In this document: positions 44,316 to 53,211 of the stretch, piece after piece
Position numbering within the stretch: the first letter of the stretch is position 1
How the letters are laid out: every line of letters starts with the position of its first letter
Origin: Crocinitomix algicola
Lineage (GTDB): Bacteria > Bacteroidota > Bacteroidia > Flavobacteriales_D > Crocinitomicaceae
Reading direction: 5' to 3'
Length of the DNA stretch: 64,000 nt
Assembly: GCF_001661595.2 (NCBI RefSeq)
Contig: NZ_LYPF02000012.1
Span: 179,870 to 243,869 of the forward strand
Notes under the pieces: generated by a model
What the model was told of the DNA's origin: nothing
Databases searched by the model: none
Seen by the model: only the letters and a program-made list of their open reading frames with translations
Program-made: the position numbers and the translations under genes

Positions 44316-44777
44316 CTATTCCGCCTCAGGTTTTGTTCTGATTTTATCCAACAAATCATTCATTAATTTGACTTCTTCAAGACTTATATGATCGAATGCT
44401 TTAACAAAATCGTAATCCGTTTCATCGATTAAAGCGAGTAATTCGAGTCCATCTTCATTTATTATTACATCTCGTTGACGACGGTCAAGCTTATTTTCTT
44501 TACGCTCTATTAAGTTTTTTTTCAATAATCGATCAATCACTCTACTCACGTCAGAATTACGCTCTATCATACGTTCCTTGATTAAGCCAATACTTGCTGG
44601 AACTTGTTTCTGACCTCTAAGAATACGGAGCACATTATATTGTGTGGACGTAATATTATGCTGCTTCAAAAGCTGTTGCAACGGTTCTGTTATTCTTGAG
44701 TAAGTAAAATGAAGATTAACAATTAACTTGTGGTAGTCGGATTTAAACTTCGACTGAATTTCATCTTCAATTTTCAT
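44316..44777 (-). CDS. MarR family transcriptional regulator
   Basis: The 153-residue protein is a winged-helix repressor of the MarR family: a recognition-helix region (ERNSDVSRVIDRLLKKNLIERKEN), a wing with DRRQRDVIINEDG, and flanking helices for dimerisation. An ATG at 44777 is preferred because the longer frame begins at a TTG that overlaps a -7 box. Its target is unknown; the neighbours (DUF3817 and purE) do not point to one. Confidence 0.88.
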   Translation of the reverse strand: MKIEDEIQSKFKSDYHKLIVNLHFTYSRITEPLQQLLKQHNITSTQYNVLRILRGQKQVPASIGLIKERMIERNSDVSRVIDRLLKKNLIERKENKLDRRQRDVIINEDGLELLALIDETDYDFVKAFDHISLEEVKLMNDLLDKIRTKPEAE

Positions 44778-44795
44778 GGCAACTGTAGTTTCGTA

Positions 44796-44803
44796 CAAAT
44801 TTA
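44796..44803 (-). promoter_or_regulatory. -7 box (TAAATTTG) upstream of the MarR gene
   Basis: Minus-strand TAAATTTG lies 18 bases before the ATG at 44777 and overlaps the alternative TTG start at 44798, which argues against that longer start. Confidence 0.45.
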
Positions 44804-44847
44804 ATCAAAAAAGTACTTTTAGGTGAAAAGCTTTGGAATAAAGAGAG

Positions 44848-45339
44848 TTAATTCTTTGCTTCCATTTCTTCTGCCGTTTTCAAAACTTTATCTTTTAACG
44901 ATGCTTTATAAGCTATAATTTTTTCAAGAATTGATGGATTGCTCGCTCCTATTATGTTTGCCGCCAAAATGCCTGCATTTTTTGCCCCATTTAAAGCAAC
45001 AGTCGCAACAGGAATTCCTCCTGGCATTTGTAGTATAGATAGGATGGAATCCCAGCCGTCTATTGAATTGCTTGATTTGATTGGTACGCCTATTACTGGT
45101 AAAGGAGTGATAGAAGCCATCATTCCAGGTAAATGAGCTGCTCCACCAGCGCCTGCGATTATAACTTTAATGCCTCTTTTGTGCGCTTCATTACCATAGT
45201 CAAACATTCTTTCTGGTGTTCGATGAGCAGAAACGACTGTCATTTCATAGCCTATTCCAAATTCTTTTAAAATAGCCGCGGCTTCTTTCATAACGGGTAA
45301 ATCTGATTGACTTCCCATAATAATTCCTACTTCAATCAT
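44848..45339 (-). CDS. purE: 5-(carboxyamino)imidazole ribonucleotide mutase PurE
   Basis: PurE moves the carboxyl group of N5-CAIR to C4 in purine synthesis, working after PurK. The 163-residue protein shows [25 protein letters not shown], the [14 protein letters not shown] loop and TPLPVIGVP. It lies downstream of an acyltransferase gene which itself follows purK, all on the minus strand, so it belongs to the same transcript. Confidence 0.97.
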   Translation of the reverse strand: MIEVGIIMGSQSDLPVMKEAAAILKEFGIGYEMTVVSAHRTPERMFDYGNEAHKRGIKVIIAGAGGAAHLPGMMASITPLPVIGVPIKSSNSIDGWDSILSILQMPGGIPVATVALNGAKNAGILAANIIGASNPSILEKIIAYKASLKDKVLKTAEEMEAKN

Positions 45340-45343
45340 ATAT

Positions 45344-46369
45344 TTATCTTTTTGTCGAATATCGTATTCGTTTTGAAATTTTCATGCTCGGTTTTTCTAT
45401 GCAAAAATAAATTAAAAATGACGCGAGCCAAGAAATTACTAAAGCAAATAAAACTAATAAATAGGGTGAGTTTTGAGCTAGACTGGTGTCTCGCATGAAA
45501 TAAATCAACTGACCGCCAGATAATCCATGAATTAAATAATATGAATATGATATTTTGCCTGTAAAATTTAGAAATTTAAAATTACTTGGAAGCCACAAGA
45601 TCAATACAAAAGCTAAGATTCCTGCAATCAAATCTTGTCGAACATAAAAAATTAACAAGCTCACAATTGAGCACAATATTAATATTGCAGGCAATGGTTT
45701 CCAGCCATCTTTAAAAATATAAAAAGCTCCAATACCAAGTAAAAAATAGGGTGAATTTACAAGTAAAGTATTCATATGGGCAGTGTAAATCCCAGCTAAT
45801 AATAGGAATATTCCAATTGGTAAAAGAAAGAATCGGTTTCGATTAATTAAAGGAAATACAAGACCTATGAATACGTAAAATTGAACCTCGACCTTAAGTG
45901 TCTCAAAAACGGGATTAATCCATCGGTTATCCGGGAAGTAATTATGTAAAAAATCCATTGAATGAATAAAATCTACTGCGAAAATAGAATTCGCGAAAAC
46001 ATTTCTCCATTCAATATTAATCGGTAATCCCCATAAAAACTTCGCAGTAAAAATGTCAAATAATAGTATTGCAGCAATGGTCAGTAGATATGGGGGCATC
46101 AAACGAACTAGTCGTTTGCCCAAGTATTTGAAGTAATTTTGGGTTGAATAGGTGCTGTGGTACAGTGCGTAAGGAATTATAAATCCTGAAATAACATAAA
46201 AAATCTCTACTCCTTGAGCTCCATAGGTGAAAAAGAACCGTTGATCGGCATTGGGAATTAAAAAGTTTCCTTCGTTCCAAGCATTGGTGAAATGAAAGAT
46301 AGCAACCGATAGAGCAGCAAACGCCCGAATCGATTCAATGTGTTTTAATTGTGTTCTATTCTGAGACAA
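45344..46369 (-). CDS. Acyltransferase 3 family membrane protein (OafA/YrhL-like)
   Basis: The 341-residue integral membrane protein has about ten membrane segments. The family motif appears at [14 protein letters not shown] near the start, with SGFIIPYAL and the terminal FCIEKP. Such enzymes put acetyl or other acyl groups on surface polysaccharides. The start is a TTG (no ATG is available) and overlaps the end of purK by 14 bases. It sits between purK and purE, which are normally adjacent, so it looks like an insertion into an older operon. The acceptor is unknown. Confidence 0.9.
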   Translation of the reverse strand: MSQNRTQLKHIESIRAFAALSVAIFHFTNAWNEGNFLIPNADQRFFFTYGAQGVEIFYVISGFIIPYALYHSTYSTQNYFKYLGKRLVRLMPPYLLTIAAILLFDIFTAKFLWGLPINIEWRNVFANSIFAVDFIHSMDFLHNYFPDNRWINPVFETLKVEVQFYVFIGLVFPLINRNRFFLLPIGIFLLLAGIYTAHMNTLLVNSPYFLLGIGAFYIFKDGWKPLPAILILCSIVSLLIFYVRQDLIAGILAFVLILWLPSNFKFLNFTGKISYSYYLIHGLSGGQLIYFMRDTSLAQNSPYLLVLFALVISWLASFLIYFCIEKPSMKISKRIRYSTKR

Positions 46370-47501
46370 CTTTTAAAGTTTCTTTTACTTTAAACGCAAT
46401 TTCTTTGGCTTTATTTAAAGTCGCGTTTGTAATAGTAATATGTCCCATTTTTCTGAAGGGCTTTGTATTTGTTTTGCCGTAGAGATGGGGAAACACTCCT
46501 TCCATAGCTAAAACAGTTTCAATTCCTTCATATTTTGCCTTGCCAGTATGATTCGGCTCACCTAAAAGATTGACCATGACAGAAGGTTGGATAGCATTTG
46601 TTGATCCTAAAGGTAGATTGATAATGGACCGTAAATGCTGCTCATATTGAGAGGTATAATTAGCTTCGATGGTTTGATGTCCGCTGTTGTGCGGTCGTGG
46701 AGCGATTTCGTTAACGAGCACTTCACCCGATTTTGTAAGGAAGAGTTCAACCGCTAATAATCCAACCATATCGAGCTTCGTGATTATGTCTATTGCTATT
46801 TTTTGAGCGGTTTCAGCAATTTCGTTAGTGACATCAGCTGGGGCAAATAAAAATTCCACCAAATTAGCGGTTGGATTAAATTCCAACTCCACGATAGGGT
46901 AGGTGGTTGTTGCTCCATCTTTGTTACGCGCAACAATTACTGAAAGTTCTTTTTCAAAATCAATGAATGATTCGAGTACACTGGCTGTTGTAAAAGCTTT
47001 ACTAAAATCATCAGTTGATTTAATTGCTTGAACGCCTTTACCATCATATCCCCCTTTTCGTGCTTTTTGCATATAAGGGAGGTAATCCAAATGATCTTGC
47101 AGGTCGGCATTTTCAGCAACAAGTCTAAAAGGTGCCGTTGGAATATTTTCTTTTTCGTAGAATTCTTTTTGGCTACCTTTATCTTGAATTAATCGAATAA
47201 CCCGAGGTTGCGGATAAACTTGTACGCCATCTTTTTCTAATTGCTCCAATGCATCTACATTGACATGTTCTATTTCAATTGTTACAACGTCTTTATCTTT
47301 TCCGAAGTTGTAAACTGTATCAAAGTCCTTAATGTCACCTTGTACAAAATGATGGGCGATTGGTGCGCAAGGGGCATCCTGCTCAGGATCTAAAATATGA
47401 ACGTGGATATCGAGGTTCAGCGCTTCCTGGATAAACATTCTTCCCAGTTGGCCCCCACCTAATATTCCTATTTTCATTCCTGATTGATAGTCACTTTTCA
47501 T
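46356..47501 (-). CDS. purK: 5-(carboxyamino)imidazole ribonucleotide synthase PurK
   Basis: PurK is an ATP-grasp enzyme that carboxylates AIR using bicarbonate. Family stretches are ILGGGQLGRM, QDKGSQKEFYEKENIPT, KARKGGYDGKGV, and the active-site NEIAPRPHNSGH. Length 381 residues is typical. Two starts fit: ATG at 47501 (used, since relatives have a few residues before the GGGQLG strand) or ATG at 47477. A -7 box stands 5 bases before the first and 29 bases before the second. Its end overlaps the acyltransferase gene by 14 bases. Confidence 0.95.
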   Translation of the reverse strand: MKSDYQSGMKIGILGGGQLGRMFIQEALNLDIHVHILDPEQDAPCAPIAHHFVQGDIKDFDTVYNFGKDKDVVTIEIEHVNVDALEQLEKDGVQVYPQPRVIRLIQDKGSQKEFYEKENIPTAPFRLVAENADLQDHLDYLPYMQKARKGGYDGKGVQAIKSTDDFSKAFTTASVLESFIDFEKELSVIVARNKDGATTTYPIVELEFNPTANLVEFLFAPADVTNEIAETAQKIAIDIITKLDMVGLLAVELFLTKSGEVLVNEIAPRPHNSGHQTIEANYTSQYEQHLRSIINLPLGSTNAIQPSVMVNLLGEPNHTGKAKYEGIETVLAMEGVFPHLYGKTNTKPFRKMGHITITNATLNKAKEIAFKVKETLKVVSE

Positions 47502-47506
47502 AATAA

Positions 47507-47539
47507 CAAAAATAATATTCTTTTTTTGAGTAGATCAAA
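47507..47539 (-). promoter_or_regulatory. Promoter of purK: TTTG-N21-TATTTTTG
   Basis: On the minus strand a TTTG (47536-47539) precedes TATTTTTG (47507-47514) by 21 bases, within the Bacteroidota range. It would start transcription almost at the ATG at 47501, or give a short leader to the ATG at 47477. Confidence 0.6.
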
Positions 47540-47573
47540 ACCTCAAAAAAACGCTTGTGCAATTTAGACAAAC

Positions 47574-47605
47574 AAAAAAAGCCCCTCGACAAACGCCGAG
47601 AAGCT
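47574..47605 (-). terminator. Terminator after rpmH
   Basis: Read on the minus strand, AGCTTCTCG pairs with CGAGGGGCT (two G-U pairs) around an 8-base loop, followed by seven T. It sits about 20 bases after the rpmH stop. Confidence 0.85.
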
Positions 47606-47627
47606 CTATAAAATATCTTGTTGCGGA

Positions 47628-47789
47628 TTAACGCTTAGCTAATCGCTCTGAAGATACAGAAAGTTTTTTTCTTCCTTTCTTTCTTCGTGCATTGATTACA
47701 GCTCTTCCACTTTTAGTTGCCATTCTGCTTCTAAATCCGTGTTTGTTTCTTCTTTTTCTTAATGAAGGTTGAAATGTTCTTTTGCTCAT
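47628..47789 (-). CDS. rpmH: 50S ribosomal protein L34
   Basis: The 53-residue basic protein has the L34 sequence: SKRTFQPS, then [14 protein letters not shown] and [17 protein letters not shown]. It is the small protein of the large ribosomal subunit close to the exit side. It is too short to stand out as an open frame but is certain from its sequence. It has its own strong promoter upstream and a terminator behind it, so it is a stand-alone transcript here. The usual rnpA neighbour is not present. Confidence 0.98.
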   Translation of the reverse strand: MSKRTFQPSLRKRRNKHGFRSRMATKSGRAVINARRKKGRKKLSVSSERLAKR

Positions 47790-47842
47790 CTCTGCAAGTA
47801 TTATAGTGTCTTAAAAATTCAATTCTGTCCCATTCGGGTGCG

Positions 47843-47872
47843 CAAAGATACAACAAATAAATTGAGTACAAA
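47843..47872 (-). promoter_or_regulatory. Promoter of rpmH: TTTG-N18-TATCTTTG
   Basis: Minus-strand TTTG (47869-47872) and TATCTTTG (47843-47850) are 18 bases apart. The -7 box lies 53 bases before the rpmH ATG at 47789, giving a leader of roughly 45 bases. This is one of the clearest promoters in the window. Confidence 0.75.
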
Positions 47873-47934
47873 GTTTTCAAGGAATTTTTTCTAAAATATG
47901 TTCCTTTTATGACATTCTTTCCTCAGAATCAGTT

Positions 47935-47942
47935 TAATTTTG
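47935..47942 (+). promoter_or_regulatory. -7 box (TAATTTTG) of the ABC exporter gene
   Basis: A full TAnnTTTG match at 47935-47942 lies 21 bases before the ATG at 47964 and overlaps a TTG that could begin a longer frame. This argues that translation starts at the ATG. Confidence 0.45.
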
Positions 47943-47963
47943 TCAACTAAATTAAGCGATTTA

Positions 47964-49757
47964 ATGTTTGGAGGTAGAAAAAAAAGAGAAAAAATAGAGC
48001 TGTCAAAAGACGCATACAAAAAAGCAAAAAGGTTTTTACTATTTTTAAAACCTTATCGTTGGGTTTATCTTGTCGGATGGATCTTTCTAGTCTTTTCAAG
48101 TATTACAGCTCTTCTATTCCCTGCGTTAACAGGGCAGCTACTTGGTACAAATGAAGGGGATCAACCCATGATTGATTTGCCAAATTTGGATATGACAAAT
48201 ATTAACAACATAATTATTGTTATGATGGTGGTTTTTGGTGCACAAGCTTTTTTTTCCTACTTCAGGATAGTACTTTTTAACCATGTTACCGAAAGGGCTT
48301 TACGTGATTTAAAAAGAAATGCTTTTAATAAGCTTATTCATTTACCGTTGGACTTCTATAATCGTAATAAAGTAGGAGAGTTGACTTCTCGAATAGCAAC
48401 GGATATAAATTTATTACAAGAGACTTTAAACACTACAATAGCAGAATTTTTTAGACAATTCATCACAATTATTATAGCATTGACTTTTATTTTATATGCG
48501 TCTTGGGAACTTGCCCTGTGGATGTTAGCGGTAGTTCCAGTTTTGGCGATAATTGCAATTGTGTTTGGACGGTATATCCGAGGTTTGTCAAAAGCTGCTC
48601 AAAATGAATCAGCTTCGTCAAACTCAATTTTAGAGGAAGTACTTACAGGAATTGTGAATGTAAAATCGTTTACCAATGAAAAATATGAAGCTAATCGTTA
48701 TGAAGAAAGGGTAAATAATATAATGCGATTAAACATTAAAGGAGGACTCATGAGAGGTGGGTTTGTTTCTTTTATCTTGTTTGGTCTTTTTGGGGGAGTG
48801 GCATTTGTAATCTGGAAAGCCAAATCGATGGAGATAGCGGGATTTATTACGGAACAAGAATTTTTCACTTTTATATTATTTACAATATTTCTTGGTGCTT
48901 CTTTTGGCTCAATTCCAGATTTATGGGCAAAAATTCAAAAGGCAATTGGCGCAACAGAACATTTAATGGATGTTTTGGAAGAACCGGTTGAAAAAGAAGC
49001 AGGAACGAAAATTCAAAATTTTGAAGGGAAAGTAGAATTTAAATCTGTTTATTTTTCTTATCCTCAAAGAAAAGAGGTTCAGGTCTTAAATGGTATTAAC
49101 TTTACTTGTCAGCCAGGGCAAACAACAGCCTTAGTCGGAAGTTCAGGTGCGGGAAAATCAACTATTTCTTCATTATTACTTCGCCTATATAATATTGATA
49201 AAGGAGATATTCTCTTTGATAATCAGACAATTGATTCTTTTCAACTTTCAAGTTTAAGGAGTCAAATTGCATTAGTACCGCAAGATGTTATATTGTTTGG
49301 AGGTACGATTAAAGAGAATATTTTATATGGTAACATTAACGCTACGGATGCCGAGGTTATCGCTGCAGCTAAACAAGCAAATGCTTATGATTTTATCATG
49401 AGCTTTCCAAATCAAATGGAAACGTTAGTGGGGGATAGAGGTATTCAACTTTCTGGAGGTCAAAAACAAAGGATTGCTATTGCACGTGCAGTATTAAAAG
49501 ACCCTAAAATTTTAATTTTAGATGAGGCAACATCAGCATTGGATACGGAATCTGAAAAACTTGTTCAGGATGCACTTGACCAATTGATGCAAGGTAGAAC
49601 ATCGTTTGTAATTGCACATCGTTTATCTACAATTAAAAATGCGGATAATATCCTCGTTTTAGAGAATGGGAAAGTGGTGGAAGAAGGCAGGCATCAAGAT
49701 TTAATAACCAATCAAAATGGTATTTACTATAAATTAAACAATACTCAACAAGTTTAA
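47964..49757 (+). CDS. ABC exporter, fused permease-ATPase (MsbA-like)
   Basis: The 597-residue protein is a half-transporter: six membrane helices (about residues 30-320) then an ATPase domain. Walker A is GSSGAGKST, the signature is LSGGQKQR, Walker B is [12 protein letters not shown] and the switch histidine is in IAHRLST. It probably dimerises and moves lipids or other hydrophobic molecules outward; MsbA is the closest named type but substrate is not proven. A TTG at 47940 would extend it by 8 residues but lies in the -7 box. Its stop overlaps the convergent sigma factor gene by 4 bases. Confidence 0.92.
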   Translation: MFGGRKKREKIELSKDAYKKAKRFLLFLKPYRWVYLVGWIFLVFSSITALLFPALTGQLLGTNEGDQPMIDLPNLDMTNINNIIIVMMVVFGAQAFFSYFRIVLFNHVTERALRDLKRNAFNKLIHLPLDFYNRNKVGELTSRIATDINLLQETLNTTIAEFFRQFITIIIALTFILYASWELALWMLAVVPVLAIIAIVFGRYIRGLSKAAQNESASSNSILEEVLTGIVNVKSFTNEKYEANRYEERVNNIMRLNIKGGLMRGGFVSFILFGLFGGVAFVIWKAKSMEIAGFITEQEFFTFILFTIFLGASFGSIPDLWAKIQKAIGATEHLMDVLEEPVEKEAGTKIQNFEGKVEFKSVYFSYPQRKEVQVLNGINFTCQPGQTTALVGSSGAGKSTISSLLLRLYNIDKGDILFDNQTIDSFQLSSLRSQIALVPQDVILFGGTIKENILYGNINATDAEVIAAAKQANAYDFIMSFPNQMETLVGDRGIQLSGGQKQRIAIARAVLKDPKILILDEATSALDTESEKLVQDALDQLMQGRTSFVIAHRLSTIKNADNILVLENGKVVEEGRHQDLITNQNGIYYKLNNTQQV

Positions 49758-50623
49758 CCAAGATAGGCTCTTAGCATTTTGCTTCGAGAAGTATTCTTTA
49801 ATTTACGTATTCCTTTTTCTTTTATTTGTCTTACTCGTTCTCGTGTTAAATCAAAACGTATTCCAATTTCTGCTAGAGTCATAGGAGGTTGGTTGTCCAG
49901 TCCGAAGTACAGGCGAATAACATCTGCCTCTCGATGTTTTAGTGTGTTTAAAGACCGTTCTATCTCTCCTCTTAACGATTCTAATATTAAATCATGCTCC
50001 GGGTTATTATTTTCCCAATTTTGGAGTACGTCATACATGCTAGAACTTGATTCATCACCTTCCTTTAAAGGAGCGTCCATCGATACATGTCGACCATTGT
50101 TTTCGAGTGAGTTTCGAATGTCAGTTCGCGAAAACTCTAATGCATCCGCCAATTCGTCAATGGTTGGTGCACGGCCTAAATCCTGTTCTAACTCTGAAAA
50201 AGCTTTATTTACTTTGTTGATGATTCCAATCTTGTTTAAAGGCAATCGAACAATACGAGCTTGCTCTGCAAGTGCTTGAAGTATGGATTGACGAATCCAC
50301 CAAACGGCATAGGAAATGAATTTGAAACCTCTGGTCTCATCAAATCGCTGAGCTGCTTTTATAAGACCTAAATTACCCTCATTAATTAAGTCTGGTAATG
50401 ATAAACCTTGATTTTGGTATTGTTTAGAAACCGATACGACAAAGCGTAGGTTGGCTGTTGTTAGTCGCTCTAAGGCTACTTTATCGCCTTCTCGAATTTT
50501 ACGAGCAAGTTCAGCTTCCTCCTCTGCTGTTATTAAATCAACTCGGCCTATTTCTTGAAGGTATTTATCTAGAGAAGCTGTTTCTCTATTGGTGACTTGT
50601 TTGGTTATTTTTAGTTGTCTCAT
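49754..50623 (-). CDS. rpoD: Primary RNA polymerase sigma factor (sigma-70/SigA type)
   Basis: This 289-residue protein is the housekeeping sigma factor. It lacks the long N-terminal extension of the E. coli protein, as is normal for Bacteroidota. Region 2 shows [18 protein letters not shown] [37 protein letters not shown] and the -10 recognition helix [11 protein letters not shown]; region 4 ends with [17 protein letters not shown]. It is the protein expected to read the TAnnTTTG promoters seen across the window. The gap upstream (about 290 bases) to the Rrf2 gene contains no clear promoter for it. Confidence 0.95.
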   Translation of the reverse strand: MRQLKITKQVTNRETASLDKYLQEIGRVDLITAEEEAELARKIREGDKVALERLTTANLRFVVSVSKQYQNQGLSLPDLINEGNLGLIKAAQRFDETRGFKFISYAVWWIRQSILQALAEQARIVRLPLNKIGIINKVNKAFSELEQDLGRAPTIDELADALEFSRTDIRNSLENNGRHVSMDAPLKEGDESSSSMYDVLQNWENNNPEHDLILESLRGEIERSLNTLKHREADVIRLYFGLDNQPPMTLAEIGIRFDLTRERVRQIKEKGIRKLKNTSRSKMLRAYLG

Positions 50624-50836
50624 GTTGCGGTTTTCTCTCTTTGTCTGTTAATATTAAACGTCCATTGTAGGAAGTAGGTTGGTTTTATTTGAGCGATTTT
50701 TAGGTCGTTTCAATCCTAAAAGATAATGATTTTTAATTATATATCAAATAATTTGAATGAAAAATGGTTTTGTTCGCTAAGGTTACTAATCTAATCAAAT
50801 TGCAAAACAGTGTAGGTTTAATTTTGGATTAAAAAA

Positions 50837-50867
50837 TTGTTAGATTTTCAAACTTCCGTTATTTTTG
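50837..50867 (+). promoter_or_regulatory. Promoter of the Rrf2 gene: TTG-N20-TATTTTTG
   Basis: TTG (50837-50839) and TATTTTTG (50860-50867) are 20 bases apart. The box lies 45 bases before the ATG at 50913. Confidence 0.6.
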
Positions 50868-50912
50868 TAAAGAAGATAATTTGAAAATTTCACCGAATTC
50901 AAGGTTTAAAAT

Positions 50913-51332
50913 ATGTTATCGAAAAAAACTAAGTATGCGTTTCATGCACTGACATTTCTTGGAAAACAAGTCGATAAAAAGCCTGTTTTAATTAGTGAAA
51001 TTGCAGAGAATACAAAAGCGCCTAAAAAATTTTTAGAAGTTATTTTACTGGATTTGAAAAAGGCAGGTATTTTGAATTCAAAAATGGGTAAGGGTGGTGG
51101 TTATTATTTGTTAAAAAATCCATCTGAGATTCAACTGGCTACAATTATTCGCATGTTTAATGGCCCAATTGCTATGCTTCCTTGCGCAAGCCTCAATTAT
51201 TACGAATCTTGTTCTGAATGTTCAACGGAAACAGCATGTGGCTTACATTTAATGATGGTGGATGTTAGAGATGAGACACTTAAGATTCTGGAAAAAAGAA
51301 CTTTAGATGATATGTTGAAGCTAGAGGGATAA
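50913..51332 (+). CDS. Rrf2 family transcriptional regulator with four-cysteine cluster
   Basis: The 139-residue protein has the Rrf2 winged helix (SKKTKYAFHALTFLG, then APKKFLEVILLDLKKAGIL and GKGGGYYL). Cysteines at residues 91, 100, 103 and 109 form a C-X8-C-X2-C-X5-C cluster, which in Rrf2 relatives such as IscR and NsrR holds an iron-sulfur cluster; the spacing here differs from IscR, so the ligand is inferred. It lies 62 bases upstream of the DUF2061-cysHDN genes and is a good candidate to regulate them, like CymR-type regulators of sulfur genes. Confidence 0.88.
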   Translation: MLSKKTKYAFHALTFLGKQVDKKPVLISEIAENTKAPKKFLEVILLDLKKAGILNSKMGKGGGYYLLKNPSEIQLATIIRMFNGPIAMLPCASLNYYESCSECSTETACGLHLMMVDVRDETLKILEKRTLDDMLKLEG

Positions 51333-51371
51333 AAAATTTCAGCTAATAGTCTATTAAATCGGTAGATTAAG

Positions 51372-51379
51372 TATATTTG
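51372..51379 (+). promoter_or_regulatory. -7 box (TATATTTG) ahead of the sulfate-assimilation genes
   Basis: A full TAnnTTTG match lies 15 bases before the DUF2061 ATG at 51395, in the short gap after the Rrf2 gene. It suggests that the cys genes have their own promoter. The Rrf2 protein may bind nearby, but no operator repeat is obvious. Confidence 0.45.
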
Positions 51380-51394
51380 CCAAAATTTTTGTAG

Positions 51395-51625
51395 ATGATA
51401 TTTGATTTTTTAGTTAAGAGAAGAACTGGTAGGAAGGGGGATTCTACAACTAAAACTATTTTTAAAACCATAAGCTGGCGAATTGTTGGAACCATTGACA
51501 CAATGGTTATTGCATATCTGATGACCGGGGAACTAACTGTGGCAGCATCTATTGGTACCATTGAGGTTTTTACTAAAATGGCTTTGTATTATTTACATGA
51601 ACGACTTTGGAATAAATATATATAA
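51395..51625 (+). CDS. DUF2061 membrane protein
   Basis: The 76-residue protein has the DUF2061 sequence pattern: KTISWRIVGTIDTMVIAYLMTG, then IGTIEVFTKMALYYLHERLW, with two membrane segments. The family is often found beside sulfate-assimilation genes in Bacteroidota, where its function is unproven. Its stop overlaps the cysH ATG by one base, so it is tightly linked to that operon. Confidence 0.9.
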   Translation: MIFDFLVKRRTGRKGDSTTKTIFKTISWRIVGTIDTMVIAYLMTGELTVAASIGTIEVFTKMALYYLHERLWNKYI

Positions 51626-52311
51626 TGAATAAACTCCTTAATAAATTGCAAGGTGATTCGCCTCAAGAAATTTTAAGAAACGCAACTGAAATTTCGTCTG
51701 GTATTGTGTTTTCCACTTCTTTTGGAAAGGAAGATCAGGTAATAACGGATATAATTGCTAAGAATCAGTTCAATATTGATATCTTTACGTTAGACACTGG
51801 TAGGCTTTTCGAAGAGACTTACCAAGTGTTTGATCGTACAGTGAAAAAATATAAACTTGAAATAAATACGTATTACCCTAAAACAGATAGGGTCGAAGAA
51901 TTAGTTACTAAAAAAGGCCCTTATTCTTTCTACGATTCTGTGGAAAATAGGAAAGAATGTTGTGGTATACGAAAAATTGAGCCTTTGCAAAGAGCAATCA
52001 AAGGGAAGAATATTTGGGTAACAGGGTTAAGAGCTGAACAATCGGAAAATAGACAACATATGACTCAGGTAGAATGGGATGAAGTAAATAAAATTGTAAA
52101 AATTCATCCGCTCTTTCATTGGTCAAAACAAGAATTAGAAGAATATATTGAAAAGAACAATGTGCCTGTAAATTCCCTTCACAAAAAAGGATATCCAAGC
52201 ATTGGTTGTAGCTCATGTACGCGACCAATTGTTGATGGAGAAGATGAACGTGCTGGTCGATGGTGGTGGGAAAGTTCAAAAAAAGAATGTGGTTTACATC
52301 AAACGAAATAA
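51625..52311 (+). CDS. cysH: Phosphoadenylyl/adenylyl-sulfate reductase CysH
   Basis: The 228-residue enzyme reduces activated sulfate to sulfite. The CC...CxxC cysteines are visible: ECCGIRK near residue 111, and SIGCSSCTRP in the C-terminal part. These four cysteines carry the [4Fe-4S] cluster of the APS-reductase type, and the final ECGLH holds the catalytic cysteine. The adjacent ATP sulfurylase genes with no adenylylsulfate kinase fit an APS reductase. The start overlaps the DUF2061 stop by one base. Confidence 0.95.
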   Translation: MNKLLNKLQGDSPQEILRNATEISSGIVFSTSFGKEDQVITDIIAKNQFNIDIFTLDTGRLFEETYQVFDRTVKKYKLEINTYYPKTDRVEELVTKKGPYSFYDSVENRKECCGIRKIEPLQRAIKGKNIWVTGLRAEQSENRQHMTQVEWDEVNKIVKIHPLFHWSKQELEEYIEKNNVPVNSLHKKGYPSIGCSSCTRPIVDGEDERAGRWWWESSKKECGLHQTK

Positions 52312-52313
52312 CA

Positions 52314-53204
52314 ATGAATTATTTAGACGAACTCGAAAATGAGTCAATTTATATTATGCGGGAAGTAGCCGCTCAATTTGAAAATCCAGTTATTCTATTT
52401 TCTGGAGGTAAAGATTCCATAACCTTAGTTCATTTGGCAATTAAAGCTTTTTATCCCGCCAAAATTCCGTTCCGCTTAATGCATGTCGATACCGGTCATA
52501 ATTTCCCTGAAACGATAGCTTTTCGGGATCAATTGGTTAACGATTTAGGTCTTGATTTAATCGTAAGGTATGTTGAAGACTCCATCAAAAGAAAGAATAT
52601 AAAAGAAGAGTCTGGTCGCTATGCAAGTCGAAACAAATTACAAACGATAACCTTGTTAGAGGGAATAGAAGAATTTGGCTTTGATGCTTGTATAGGTGGG
52701 GCGCGAAGAGATGAGGAAAAAGCCAGAGCTAAAGAGCGAATTTTTTCGATACGAGATGATTTTGGCCAATGGGATGCAAGAAACCAACGTCCTGAACTAT
52801 TTGATATGTTAAATGGTAAAATTTCGAAAGGGGAGAACGTACGCGTTTTTCCAATCTCAAATTGGACAGAACTGGATGTGTGGAATTATATTAAGCGTGA
52901 AAAAATCAAATTACCTTCCGTTTATTTTACACACAAAAGAAAAGTCTTCATGAGGGATGGATTAATTTGGTCAGATTCGGAATTTATTCATCGAGATGAG
53001 CACGAAGAAGTTTTTGAAAAAGATGTTCGATTTAGAACCGTGGGTGATATGACTTGTACCGCTGCAGTTGATTCCATTGCCAATAATTTAGATGCGGTAA
53101 TCTCGGAAATTGAAGCTGCAGAAATCTCAGAAAGAGGTGCTCGAATAGATGATAAACGCTCTGAAGCTGCAATGGAAGAAAGAAAAGAAGAAGGTTATTT
53201 TTAA
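52314..53204 (+). CDS. cysD: Sulfate adenylyltransferase small subunit CysD
   Basis: CysD is the PP-loop subunit of ATP sulfurylase and activates sulfate to APS. The 296-residue protein shows the PP-loop SGGKDS, LMHVDTGHNFPETI and the IGGARRDEEKARAKER segment. The frame could begin at 52260, inside cysH, but the family begins at MNYLDELENESI, so the ATG at 52314 is used, 2 bases after the cysH stop. It ends 7 bases before cysN. Confidence 0.97.
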   Translation: MNYLDELENESIYIMREVAAQFENPVILFSGGKDSITLVHLAIKAFYPAKIPFRLMHVDTGHNFPETIAFRDQLVNDLGLDLIVRYVEDSIKRKNIKEESGRYASRNKLQTITLLEGIEEFGFDACIGGARRDEEKARAKERIFSIRDDFGQWDARNQRPELFDMLNGKISKGENVRVFPISNWTELDVWNYIKREKIKLPSVYFTHKRKVFMRDGLIWSDSEFIHRDEHEEVFEKDVRFRTVGDMTCTAAVDSIANNLDAVISEIEAAEISERGARIDDKRSEAAMEERKEEGYF

Positions 53205-53211
53205 GTATAAA

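Noticed and set aside
47940..47963. TTG start of the ABC exporter at 47940
   Set aside because: It lies in a TAnnTTTG box, so the transcript would begin after it; ATG at 47964 is preferred.
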